Below, piece by piece: positions 26,840 to 35,446 of a stretch of 64,000 nt of DNA. The notes beneath the pieces are model-generated. The model worked only from the letters and a program-made list of their open reading frames with translations. It was not told the DNA's origin and did not search any database. The stretch spans positions 62,001-126,000 of the forward strand of contig NZ_JHUW01000010.1 of NCBI RefSeq assembly GCF_000619825.1, in the 5' to 3' direction. The DNA comes from Prevotella sp. MA2016 (GTDB taxonomy: Bacteria > Bacteroidota > Bacteroidia > Bacteroidales > Bacteroidaceae). Each line of letters opens with the position of its first letter. Within the stretch, counting starts at the first letter, position 1. The translations under genes and the position numbers were made by a program.

Positions 26840-29199
26840 TTTACCGCATAATTAATAAGGGTAAGAAGTTTGCTTATCTGGTAAAGAATCGTGAAGATTT
26901 CTTGGCGCTCAGAAACACCAAGGAGAATCTGGAGAACTTAGCTAAAGCGCGCAAAGGTGACGAGAAAGCCAAGGCCCAATTGGTGCAGTTTGCTTATAAC
27001 ATTGGTGTATTGAAAAGCTCGGCTTTGGCTGGTTGCAAGAGCATCGGCAGCTACTTTTTCCACGATGTGGATTGCTACGATGCCGAACAGAGCTCAGCAA
27101 TGGCACAGCAGATATTGGCCAAGAAGGATGAGATTGGCTTGATGATGCTGGAGAAAAGTGCGAGTGGGGGATATCATCTGGTTTGTAAGCGTCAGCCTGG
27201 CACTACCATCTTAGAGAACCAAGTGCGCATTTCTACTATCCTTCTGATTGAAATGGACACTAATGTGCATGATTTACAAAGGGTTTCGTTCAGTTCGAGT
27301 GGCAATGAAAATGATTTACTTTATCTTGATGACGAGCTGTTTAGTGAACCAATGACGGTTGATGAGTGCGAGGCGGAGTATGCCCGATTGAAAGAGCGCG
27401 AGCGTAAAGGTGAAGAGCAGGTGCCGGCTGGGGCTAAAAAGGCACGTAAGCATTATAAACCGTGGTTAGAAGAATTAGGCACGGATGACCGCGCGAATAG
27501 CCGCGAGAGCCGTGACGAGGGACAGGGCCCAGTCACATCCTGCGACAGGGACCAGCCCCTGGTCACAGCACCAGTCACAGCAATCGATGAGCGGGTGAGG
27601 TTTGTGATGGAGGCGGTGTTGAAGGCTAAGGGGCTGGAGAAGTCGGACTTTACGGATATTGGTGGTAGGCACAATGCGGTGAAGATATTCCTAAGTGGTG
27701 CCAACCAGTTGCTGAGTAAGGAGGAGGCCAATGGGGCATTGGCTGAACTGATGCCTGAACACTGGACTGATGAGAACATACAGGCGTGCGTGGCTGACTT
27801 CTATGATAAGTATTACAACCCCTCACGAAAGTTGAATAAGGATGAGGAGGCGATATTTACAAAGAGTAGGAGACTGGGTGAGGACAAAGAAACTGAAGTG
27901 GGTGAACATTCAAGTCCTATACCACCTGAGATGCCGGCAAAGCTACCGAAACTGATTAAACTACTTACCAAGAATACCCCCAACCAATACAAAGCTGCGG
28001 TGGCGCATGCGGTGTTTCCATCGCTTGGCACACATCTGAAAGAAGTGGAGTTTGAGTACACTGATCACGTGAAGCATGAGGCCACGCTGATGAACTGCCT
28101 GATGGCGCATACGGGCGCAGGTAAAGGTTGTATCGATGAGCCTATCCGTCATATCATGGCCGATATCAAAGCCCGTGATGCGGAGAACACCCGAAGAGAG
28201 GCCGAGTGGAAAAAGGATTGCCAGAAGAAGGGTGCCAATAAGGATAAGCAGGTGCGCCCCGAAGGACTGGTGATACAAGAGATTGATCCTGATATGACCA
28301 AGCCCGCATTGGTTACCCGCATGGACGAAGCCGAGGGGCACTTTGTATATGTAAAGCTGAACGAGATTGATTTGTTTGAACAATTGAAAGGTCAGACTGG
28401 CAAGCAGCATTTCCAGCTGATGTGCTTGGCTTTCGACCCAGGTGCCGAGTTTGGTCAGACACGTATCGGTACACAGAGTGTAACAGCCAGACCAAAGTGT
28501 AGATTCAACTGGAACGCTTGTACTACCATTCAGAAAGGTCGTCGCTTTTTCAGTCGTGTGCTCACCGATGGTCCTATCAGCCGTATCAACTTCTGTACCA
28601 TCCCAGAGATGGAGATTGGAGCAGAGCAGCCCATTTACGGCAAGTACGACGAGGCGTTTGATGCTGAACTGAAAACGTATATCGACAACCTCGTGTCGGC
28701 TCATGGCGTAGTTGACTGTCCGCAGGCATTCAAACTGGCTAAAAAGCTACAGGAGGAATGTGCTGAATTTGCCCGATTGTCGCAGGACGAAACCTACTGG
28801 AACCTGTCGCATCGTGCCATTGTGATAGCCTGGTTAAAAGCCTGTGTGCTGTACGTTGCCAATGGCTGCCAATGGGAAAAGACGATTGAAGATTTTGTCC
28901 GTTGGAGTCTGCAGTACGATCTCTGGTGCAAGATGCAGTTCTTTGGTGAAGATATTGAAAAAGCCAACCAAGAAGGCGAGCGCATAGGAACTCGAGGCCC
29001 TCGTAATCTGCTGGAGCTGTTGCCTGATGAGTTTACGATTGACGATGCAAAGCGCGTGCGATTGCAACAAGGCCTGAATGCAGGCTATAAGGAAACTGCA
29101 CACATGGTTAGAACTTGGCGTATGCGAGGATACTGCGCACAGAGCACAGAGCACAGTTTTGTTAAGAGCGAGAAATACAAAGAAAAATGTAAAAATTAA
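26836..29199 (+). CDS. VirE-type primase/DUF3987 helicase-like protein
   Basis: The 787-residue protein has a VirE N-terminal (BT4734-like) primase-related domain at about residues 30-180 (HDVDCYDAEQ, SASGGYHLVCKRQPG) and a linker near 190-260. A DUF3987 P-loop domain follows with MAHTGAGKG at about residues 423-431 and continues to about 760. Such proteins occur in Bacteroidales integrated elements and are thought to drive element replication. The last codons contain a 24-bp repeat shared with the HU/hsdM intergenic region, giving the odd end RGYCAQSTEHSFVK. Not a complete mobile element: no integrase is seen in the window. Confidence 0.85.
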   Translation: MIYRIINKGKKFAYLVKNREDFLALRNTKENLENLAKARKGDEKAKAQLVQFAYNIGVLKSSALAGCKSIGSYFFHDVDCYDAEQSSAMAQQILAKKDEIGLMMLEKSASGGYHLVCKRQPGTTILENQVRISTILLIEMDTNVHDLQRVSFSSSGNENDLLYLDDELFSEPMTVDECEAEYARLKERERKGEEQVPAGAKKARKHYKPWLEELGTDDRANSRESRDEGQGPVTSCDRDQPLVTAPVTAIDERVRFVMEAVLKAKGLEKSDFTDIGGRHNAVKIFLSGANQLLSKEEANGALAELMPEHWTDENIQACVADFYDKYYNPSRKLNKDEEAIFTKSRRLGEDKETEVGEHSSPIPPEMPAKLPKLIKLLTKNTPNQYKAAVAHAVFPSLGTHLKEVEFEYTDHVKHEATLMNCLMAHTGAGKGCIDEPIRHIMADIKARDAENTRREAEWKKDCQKKGANKDKQVRPEGLVIQEIDPDMTKPALVTRMDEAEGHFVYVKLNEIDLFEQLKGQTGKQHFQLMCLAFDPGAEFGQTRIGTQSVTARPKCRFNWNACTTIQKGRRFFSRVLTDGPISRINFCTIPEMEIGAEQPIYGKYDEAFDAELKTYIDNLVSAHGVVDCPQAFKLAKKLQEECAEFARLSQDETYWNLSHRAIVIAWLKACVLYVANGCQWEKTIEDFVRWSLQYDLWCKMQFFGEDIEKANQEGERIGTRGPRNLLELLPDEFTIDDAKRVRLQQGLNAGYKETAHMVRTWRMRGYCAQSTEHSFVKSEKYKEKCKN
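29137..29160 (+). repeat. Third copy of the GCACAGA repeat
   Basis: GCACAGAGCACAGAGCACAG plus TTTT matches 12984-13007 exactly and in the same orientation, although it lies within coding sequence here. The two copies bracket 16 kb with the restriction operon and the primase module. Confidence 0.85.
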
Positions 29200-29251
29200 A
29201 AAAAGAGAAAATGTAAAAATGGAAATAGTACAGTTAAATAGTAATGCAAAT

Positions 29252-29278
29252 CTCTCCGAGCACTTTTTGCTCGGGGAG
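29252..29278 (+). terminator. Hairpin after the primase operon
   Basis: An 11-bp stem (CTCTCCGAGCA/TGCTCGGGGAG, one G-T pair) with a 5-nt loop lies 53 nt after the stop. No strong T run follows, so termination may be weak. Confidence 0.5.
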
Positions 29279-29366
29279 TTCACGAGGAGCAGGCGGTCAT
29301 GCCTACCGAAAGATACAATATTTTAGCAATTGTACAACAAAACTTGTTAAAATCTATTAAAACGGA

Positions 29367-29396
29367 TTTGTTTTCGGATTAAAATATGTACTTTTG
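29367..29396 (+). promoter_or_regulatory. Promoter of the XRE-cupin/acyl-CoA ligase operon
   Basis: TTTG (29367-29370) and TACTTTTG (29389-29396) are 18 bp apart; the start codon is 40 nt downstream. Confidence 0.7.
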
Positions 29397-29435
29397 CCCA
29401 TGAAATAATAGGTAGAAAAATTAAATGTAATTAAG

Positions 29436-30017
29436 ATGAATAATCATTCAGTTGTAGGTGCTAAAATCAAGGGCCTCAGAGAAACCAAAAACCTCACATT
29501 AGAGGAAATCGCAGAGCGCAGCGGATTGTCCGTTGAGCAGATCCAGAGTATAGAAAATGATGTGAACCTGCCATCGCTAGGTCCGCTGATTAAGATTGCT
29601 CGTGCCTTAGGCGTTCGCCTGGGTACATTTATGGACGATAATGATGCCCTTGGACCTATTGTTTGTCGCGCCAAAGATCGTGAGAAGGATAGCAGCATCA
29701 GCTTCAGCAACGGAGCTACAGATGCACGTAAGCACATGGAGTATCACCCATTGGCACAGCAGAAGGCTGGTCGCCATATGGAGCCATTCGTAATCGATAT
29801 CAACCCCGAGGAGAATCCCAACTTTCAGTTGAGCGACCACGAGGGTGAGGAGTTTATCTACGTGATGGAGGGTGAGGTAGAACTGGTGTACGGTAAGGAG
29901 ACTTACCACCTGACTGAGGGTGACACCATTTACTACGACTCAATCGTGAAGCACCATCTGCATGGAGCTCCCGGAAAGAGCGCAAAAATTCTGGCAGTAG
30001 TTTATATTCCTTTCTAA
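29436..30017 (+). CDS. XRE-family regulator with cupin domain
   Basis: The 193-residue protein has a Cro/CI-type helix-turn-helix at about residues 8-62 (LTLEEIAERSGLSVEQIQSIE) and a cupin-2 barrel at about 115-190 (SDHEGEEFIYVMEGEVEL, TEGDTIYYDSIVKHHLHG). This architecture is typical of regulators that sense a small ligand in the cupin. The acyl-CoA ligase begins 30 nt downstream, so the protein likely controls, or senses a product of, that pathway. Confidence 0.92.
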   Translation: MNNHSVVGAKIKGLRETKNLTLEEIAERSGLSVEQIQSIENDVNLPSLGPLIKIARALGVRLGTFMDDNDALGPIVCRAKDREKDSSISFSNGATDARKHMEYHPLAQQKAGRHMEPFVIDINPEENPNFQLSDHEGEEFIYVMEGEVELVYGKETYHLTEGDTIYYDSIVKHHLHGAPGKSAKILAVVYIPF

Positions 30018-30047
30018 TTGAGTGTTGATCGTTTAGTATTTAGAGTT

Positions 30048-31775
30048 ATGAGCAACGTAAGATTAGATATGGCGGGCAGACCGCTGCCCGATAGAACATA
30101 CCCTGCTGAGACTGGCTCAGAGGGATACAAGCTTTGGGAAAGAACTCTGGGCGAATGGCTGGAGTACTGGGCTGAAACTACTCCTGATAAGGAATACATT
30201 GTATATTCGGATAGAGACCTGCGTTTTACTTGGAGCAAGTTTAACGAGCGTGTGGATAATCTGGCTAAAGGCCTGATTTCTATTGGCGTGAAGAAGGGCT
30301 CTAACGTGGGTATCTGGGCCACCAATGTGCCCGATTGGCTTACTTTCCTGTATGCAACCGCTAAGATTGGTGCCGTGCTGGTAACAGTTAACACCAACTA
30401 TAAGCAGAACGAGCTGGAGTATCTCTGTAAGGACTCGGATATGGAAGTGCTCTGCATCACCGATGGTACATGGGATTGTAACTATGTAGATATGACCTAC
30501 ACCATGCTGCCAGAGCTGAAGACTTGCGAGCGCGGACATCTGAACAGCGAGCGATTCCCATACCTGAAGAATGTAGTATATATCGGTATGGAGAAGTATC
30601 GTGGTATGTATAACACCGCCGAACTGCTGCTGCTGGGACAGAACATTGAAGACGAGACGCTGAATGAGATGAAGAAACAGGTGAGCTGCTACGATGTGTG
30701 CAACATGCAGTACACTAGCGGTACCACTGGCTTCCCTAAGGGCGTGATGCTCACTCACCATGGTATCTCTAACGACGGTTACTTTACTGGCGAGAATATG
30801 GGCTTTACGCAGGACGATAAGCTCTGCGTGTGTGTGCCTCTGTTCCACTGCTTTGGTGTGGTACTGGCCACGATGAACTGTCTGACCCATGGCTGTACCG
30901 AGGTGATGGTTGAGAAGTTCGACCCACTGGTGGTGCTGGCTTCTATCCATAAGGAGCGTTGTACCGCCGTTTACGGTGTGCCCACAATGTTTATTGCCGA
31001 GCTGAACCACCCGATGTTCTCGATGTTCGACCTGAGTTGCCTGCGCACAGGTATCATGGCCGGCAGTCTCTGTCCTATCGAGTTGATGAAGCAGGTGAGC
31101 GAAAAAATGTATATGACCATCACCAGTGTGTATGGACTGACTGAGAGCTCGCCTGGTATGACGCAGACCTGTCTGAACGACAGCTTCGAGCAGCGTTGCA
31201 CTACTGTAGGTCGCGACTATCCATTTGTGGATGTGAAGGTGCTCGACCCAGAGACGGGCGAGGAGTGCCCCGTTGGTGTGCAGGGTGAGATGTGCTGTAA
31301 GGGCTTCAACGTGATGAAGGGCTACTATAAGAATCCTCAAGCCACAGCCGAAGTAATCGACAAGAACGGCTATCTGCACTCAGGCGATCTGGGTGTGAAA
31401 GACGAACAGGGATTCTATAAGATTACAGGTCGTATCAAGGATATGATTATTCGTGGTGGTGAGAATATCTACCCACGCGAAATCGAGGAGTTCCTGTATC
31501 ACATGCCAGGCATACGTGATGTGCAGGTGGCTGCTGTACCTTCAAAGAAATACGGCGAGGCTGTGGGTGCCTTTATCATCCTGGAAGAGGGTGTTAAGAT
31601 GACGCCTGAGGATGTGCAGCTGTTCTGTAGAGGCAAGATAGCACGCTACAAGATTCCTAAGTACGTGTTCTTTATCAAGGAATTCCCGCTCACGGGATCG
31701 GGCAAGATCCAGAAGTTTAAACTGAAGGAAATGAGCCTGAAGCTTTGTGAGGAACAAGGAATTGAGGTCGTTTAG
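30048..31775 (+). CDS. AMP-forming acyl-CoA synthetase
   Basis: The ATG at 30048 is preferred over a TTG at 30018; the protein has 575 residues. It contains the adenylation motif [14 protein letters not shown] near residue 221, the motif [13 protein letters not shown], and the hinge/C-terminal signature [12 protein letters not shown]...[21 protein letters not shown] with the catalytic Lys near the end (TGSGKIQKF). It activates a carboxylic acid, probably a medium or long fatty acid, to its CoA thioester with ATP. Operon with the XRE-cupin regulator; the pair is common in Bacteroidales. Confidence 0.93.
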   Translation: MSNVRLDMAGRPLPDRTYPAETGSEGYKLWERTLGEWLEYWAETTPDKEYIVYSDRDLRFTWSKFNERVDNLAKGLISIGVKKGSNVGIWATNVPDWLTFLYATAKIGAVLVTVNTNYKQNELEYLCKDSDMEVLCITDGTWDCNYVDMTYTMLPELKTCERGHLNSERFPYLKNVVYIGMEKYRGMYNTAELLLLGQNIEDETLNEMKKQVSCYDVCNMQYTSGTTGFPKGVMLTHHGISNDGYFTGENMGFTQDDKLCVCVPLFHCFGVVLATMNCLTHGCTEVMVEKFDPLVVLASIHKERCTAVYGVPTMFIAELNHPMFSMFDLSCLRTGIMAGSLCPIELMKQVSEKMYMTITSVYGLTESSPGMTQTCLNDSFEQRCTTVGRDYPFVDVKVLDPETGEECPVGVQGEMCCKGFNVMKGYYKNPQATAEVIDKNGYLHSGDLGVKDEQGFYKITGRIKDMIIRGGENIYPREIEEFLYHMPGIRDVQVAAVPSKKYGEAVGAFIILEEGVKMTPEDVQLFCRGKIARYKIPKYVFFIKEFPLTGSGKIQKFKLKEMSLKLCEEQGIEVV

Positions 31776-31803
31776 ACAATGGAAAATTTAATAACTGGAG
31801 CCT

Positions 31804-34260
31804 ATGACGAAAAGATACTTGTTAATACTACTAACGGCGCTGCTGTCGGTGATGACAGTAGAAGCAGGGTTAGTGTCACCGCGTCGTTTCCGTATCTATA
31901 CGTCGGCTAATGGTCTGGCAGATAACAGTGCCCAGACCATTCATTGCACACGTACGGGACGACTGGTGATTACCACCATGGGACAGATAAACTTCTATGA
32001 TGGGTCAACTTTTACCTATATCGACCCTATCGAGGAGAATGTATATTCCCTTTCTGAATATCAGGGCAACTACCATCTCTACTTTGACAAGTATCATCAC
32101 ATGTGGCTGAAAAACAACCACAGCGTGACGTGTGTTGATTTGCTGGTGGAGCGTTTTGCCAAGTCGATTGAGGATGTGTTCCGTGAGTTTGGGGTAAACG
32201 AGCCTGTAAACGATCTGTTTGTTGACGAAAGTGGTGTGGTTTGGCTGCTGACACAAAACGGCCTGTACTCCGTTGCTACCAAGAAATATATCGTCCCACG
32301 CAAGAATCTGAATCTGCAGGATGTTGAGCTCTTTAAGGGTAAGTATGTGATGCTGTTCTATGCGAATGGCTTGATGGATGTGTACGACGTAGCTACCGGT
32401 AAGAAAGTGAGCGAGAGCCGCCCTTATGCTGATATGGATGCCCGCCATTTTGATGTGTCGTCGCGGGTACTGACGGATAGTACATCTAATCGTGTGTACC
32501 AGTTGCGAAACGGTGCGACCGATGGTGTCCTGCTATCGTATAATATGGCTAAAAAGGAGTGGACTGAGATTCTGCGCACACCTTACCACCTGAACCATTT
32601 AACCAGGCGCGATTCGATATTGTACGTGCCTTGTGAGCAGGGATATTGGACATTCAACGTGAATAACGGTGACTTGAATCATGTTGAGGCCATCCTCCTT
32701 GATTCTGGCCAGGAACTGCATACCGACATCAACGTGATAACCTTTGATAAGCAAGGTGGCATGTGGGCTGGTACAGAGAAGCGTGGACTGCTTTATTCGA
32801 GGCCCTATAAACCGCCATTCCAGACCTATCGGATTGGAAGTGCTGAGGCAGGTAAGCTCAGTGCCATGATGAAGAACATAGACGAGAGTCCGCGATTCCG
32901 TAATCGTCGTGTGAACTGTGTATTCAAGGACTCGCGTGGCTGGACATGGGTGGGCACCCCGCAGGGTCTGCAGGTATATCGTCGTGAGAGCGATATGCTG
33001 CCACAGGTATATACCACCAAGGATGGACTGTATAACAACATCGTACACTCGATAACTGAAGACCGTCTGCACCATATCTGGGTAGCCACCAGTTATGGTA
33101 TCTCAGTGGTGCTGTTCAAAGAGGATGGTCACGTGCATTATATCAACAGTTATAATCAGTATGACCATGTGCCCAACGAGGTGTTTGTGAATGGTAAGGC
33201 CATCTGCCTGCCTGATGGAGAGATAGCTATGCAGTCGCTCGATCATGTGGTGTTGTTCAATCCTGAGAAGATGACTACGCTGGATAGCGATTATCCATTC
33301 AAGATTTATCCTAAGCTTATCAAACTGATGGTGAACGGTATCGATGTGCTTCCAGGAACAATGATAGATGGCAAAGTGATCCTGGATAGGGCACTGAGCC
33401 GCACGCGAGAACTGAATCTGAACTACGATCAAAACTCGCTCACGCTGACATTCTCGGCACTCAACTATTTCCGCCCTCAGCAGACATTCTATCGCATCAG
33501 GATGTTGGGATTTGACGATGAATGGCGTGTGATGTCATCATTCAACTCAGAAGGTACGGTGGATAAGAATGGCTTGCTGCATCTGCCGCTGATGGCTCTG
33601 CAACCTGGCTCGTATGCCTTGCAGATACAAACCTCGCTGGCACCCGACGTGTGGGATACCGAACCCTATGAATGGATTATCAATGTGAGTGAGCCTTGGT
33701 GGCGCACCACGGGTATGTTTGCCGGACTGTGTGTTGTGTTGTTGGCACTGCTCTTTGTTAATCTGTATTACTATATGCGCAATGCCAACTTACGTGCACA
33801 GCGCAATAGCGAGGAGTTGGGACTCATCAAGCGTATCTACCAGTTCGTGGAGCGCTGCAACTCTCATGTAGAGATTCTGGAACCAGGACCTGAGGAATAC
33901 AGCACCGACAAGATTGACCCGCAGTTTGAACTGGAGCCAGAATTCGTGGCTATATTTAAGAAGATAGTACCACTGGTGGAGGTTGAGAAAAAGAAGAAGA
34001 TGACCATGCGCCGACTGAGCAATGCTGCTGGTGTGGATGGCAAGACCTTCTACTCGCTCATTACGGCTAATATCTATAAGAGTCCGCATTCGCTCATCAA
34101 GCAGGCCCGCTTGTTGCAGGCTGAGCGTATGCTGCGCAATACGAAGGCTCCTATCGATGTGGTGGCCAAGGAGTGTGGATTTGTATCGGCCAACTATTTC
34201 ATTGGCTCGTTCTTCCAGATGTACCACGTCACTCCCGAGCAGTATCGCAGAAAGCGCTAA
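31804..34260 (+). CDS. Propeller/Y_Y_Y sensor fused to AraC DNA-binding domain
   Basis: The 818-residue protein has a signal peptide or membrane anchor at residues 1-21 and repeated regulator-propeller blades (GLADNSAQTIHC, GVWLLTQNGLYS, WVGTPQGLQVY, WVATSYGISVV). A Y_Y_Y domain (SLTLTFSALNYFRPQQTFYRIR) and one membrane helix at about 635-655 follow. An AraC-type helix-turn-helix ends it (PIDVVAKECGFVSANYFIGSF). Unlike classical hybrid two-component sensors it has no histidine kinase or receiver. So it looks like a one-component membrane regulator that passes an extracytoplasmic signal straight to DNA. Tail-to-tail overlap of 32 bp with the next gene. Confidence 0.85.
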   Translation: MTKRYLLILLTALLSVMTVEAGLVSPRRFRIYTSANGLADNSAQTIHCTRTGRLVITTMGQINFYDGSTFTYIDPIEENVYSLSEYQGNYHLYFDKYHHMWLKNNHSVTCVDLLVERFAKSIEDVFREFGVNEPVNDLFVDESGVVWLLTQNGLYSVATKKYIVPRKNLNLQDVELFKGKYVMLFYANGLMDVYDVATGKKVSESRPYADMDARHFDVSSRVLTDSTSNRVYQLRNGATDGVLLSYNMAKKEWTEILRTPYHLNHLTRRDSILYVPCEQGYWTFNVNNGDLNHVEAILLDSGQELHTDINVITFDKQGGMWAGTEKRGLLYSRPYKPPFQTYRIGSAEAGKLSAMMKNIDESPRFRNRRVNCVFKDSRGWTWVGTPQGLQVYRRESDMLPQVYTTKDGLYNNIVHSITEDRLHHIWVATSYGISVVLFKEDGHVHYINSYNQYDHVPNEVFVNGKAICLPDGEIAMQSLDHVVLFNPEKMTTLDSDYPFKIYPKLIKLMVNGIDVLPGTMIDGKVILDRALSRTRELNLNYDQNSLTLTFSALNYFRPQQTFYRIRMLGFDDEWRVMSSFNSEGTVDKNGLLHLPLMALQPGSYALQIQTSLAPDVWDTEPYEWIINVSEPWWRTTGMFAGLCVVLLALLFVNLYYYMRNANLRAQRNSEELGLIKRIYQFVERCNSHVEILEPGPEEYSTDKIDPQFELEPEFVAIFKKIVPLVEVEKKKKMTMRRLSNAAGVDGKTFYSLITANIYKSPHSLIKQARLLQAERMLRNTKAPIDVVAKECGFVSANYFIGSFFQMYHVTPEQYRRKR

Positions 34261-35446
34261 GTCGCCAGGTGCGGTCGGTAGTACCTTTATAATAAATCAA
34301 TGCCTCATATTGATTCTCTGTCTGGTAGTAGTTGCCCTCGCTGGGTAACAACTGCCCGTCGGCTGTGAGGTATTGGTAGTTATAATAGCCTTGTTTCTGC
34401 AGAATGCTGGCTGTGTATTGTTCGTTCACAGGGTCGTAATACAGCATGTAGTCGTCGGTGCCGGTAGCGGTAGTCCAGCGGCCGCTGATATAGATAGGTC
34501 CTTGGCGTGGCACGCGCAAGCGATAGTTTACCCATACATACTGACCTGTGGTGCTGACTTCATGGTAGTCGCTGTTGCGAATACAGAAGGCACCGTTGGC
34601 ATCCTCATCATATAGGTAGTTGGGGCGGGGCGCATCTACAAAGGTATAGGCCTGATAGTTCTCGCCGTCCCAGGTGATGTGATCGATACCCATCGTGGGA
34701 TGACTCACATCCAGCACCTCGAACTTTCGATACTCGTTGCCTGCATCAAAGATGAGTTGGCGGTTATGCGTCCACTCCAGACCATTGCGGGTGATGATGT
34801 CGGGCTTGACGCCTTGACGCATCTGGTGCTGCTGGTGGTTCTGCATCACCACGGCATAAATCTGTGTATCGGGGTTGGTCACCGGCAGGCGACCGTAATC
34901 AAGCGTCATCGTCACCTGTTGGTGGCTCACTCGGGTGTCGATATCGGTGTTGGGCGAGCTACTCAGACTAACGCGCATGGATTGTTCGGTAACCATAAAC
35001 TCGGTTACCAACACCTCACGGTTGTCATCATCCTCGTCCAGAATATACAGACGGTAGTTGCCACTTATTTTCAGCTGGCAGCGATCGTTGGGCAGCTGCA
35101 GCTGGTAGTGGGTATAGGGCACGATGGTATTCACCGAGTGTGCGTAATCCTCTATGGGGTTGTTGTTAAAGCCTGTCAGCCAGTCGCTTTCAAATAGCTC
35201 TTCGGATGGTGTCCAGTCGGCTTCGCAATGTTCTAGTCGATACACATAGCGATGGTAGTCGTGCGACAGTTCGTCGAACTCTACCGTGAGCACATCATCG
35301 CTGTTCAAGCGCATCACGGGTGCATTCAGCCAGTTGCCATTCACCATTGTCACCAGTGTTTTGATGTTGGGCTGGTTGATGTGGTTTTCGGCTTGCGCAG
35401 CTAGAGGCAGCAACCACAGCATGAGTAACAGGCAGCGGTTGATCAT
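34229..35446 (-). CDS. Type IX secretion plug-domain protein (DUF5103)
   Basis: The 405-residue protein has a signal peptide (MINRCLLLMLWLLPLAAQA). The DUF5103 body includes ENHINQPNIKTLVTMVNG, HRYVYRLEHCEADWTPSEELFES, FNNNPIEDYAHSVNT and later GRWTT...YDPVNEQYTASILQKQGYYNYQY. DUF5103 proteins form the plug of the SprA translocon in type IX secretion. It overlaps fbp upstream by 4 nt and overlaps the AraC regulator on the other strand by 32 nt. Confidence 0.9.
   Translation of the reverse strand: MINRCLLLMLWLLPLAAQAENHINQPNIKTLVTMVNGNWLNAPVMRLNSDDVLTVEFDELSHDYHRYVYRLEHCEADWTPSEELFESDWLTGFNNNPIEDYAHSVNTIVPYTHYQLQLPNDRCQLKISGNYRLYILDEDDDNREVLVTEFMVTEQSMRVSLSSSPNTDIDTRVSHQQVTMTLDYGRLPVTNPDTQIYAVVMQNHQQHQMRQGVKPDIITRNGLEWTHNRQLIFDAGNEYRKFEVLDVSHPTMGIDHITWDGENYQAYTFVDAPRPNYLYDEDANGAFCIRNSDYHEVSTTGQYVWVNYRLRVPRQGPIYISGRWTTATGTDDYMLYYDPVNEQYTASILQKQGYYNYQYLTADGQLLPSEGNYYQTENQYEALIYYKGTTDRTWRLSAFCDTARE

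Noticed and set aside
30117-31379. 420-codon open frame on the minus strand
   Set aside because: It is fully antisense to the acyl-CoA ligase, which has all family motifs; the His/Thr-rich composition is typical of a shadow frame.
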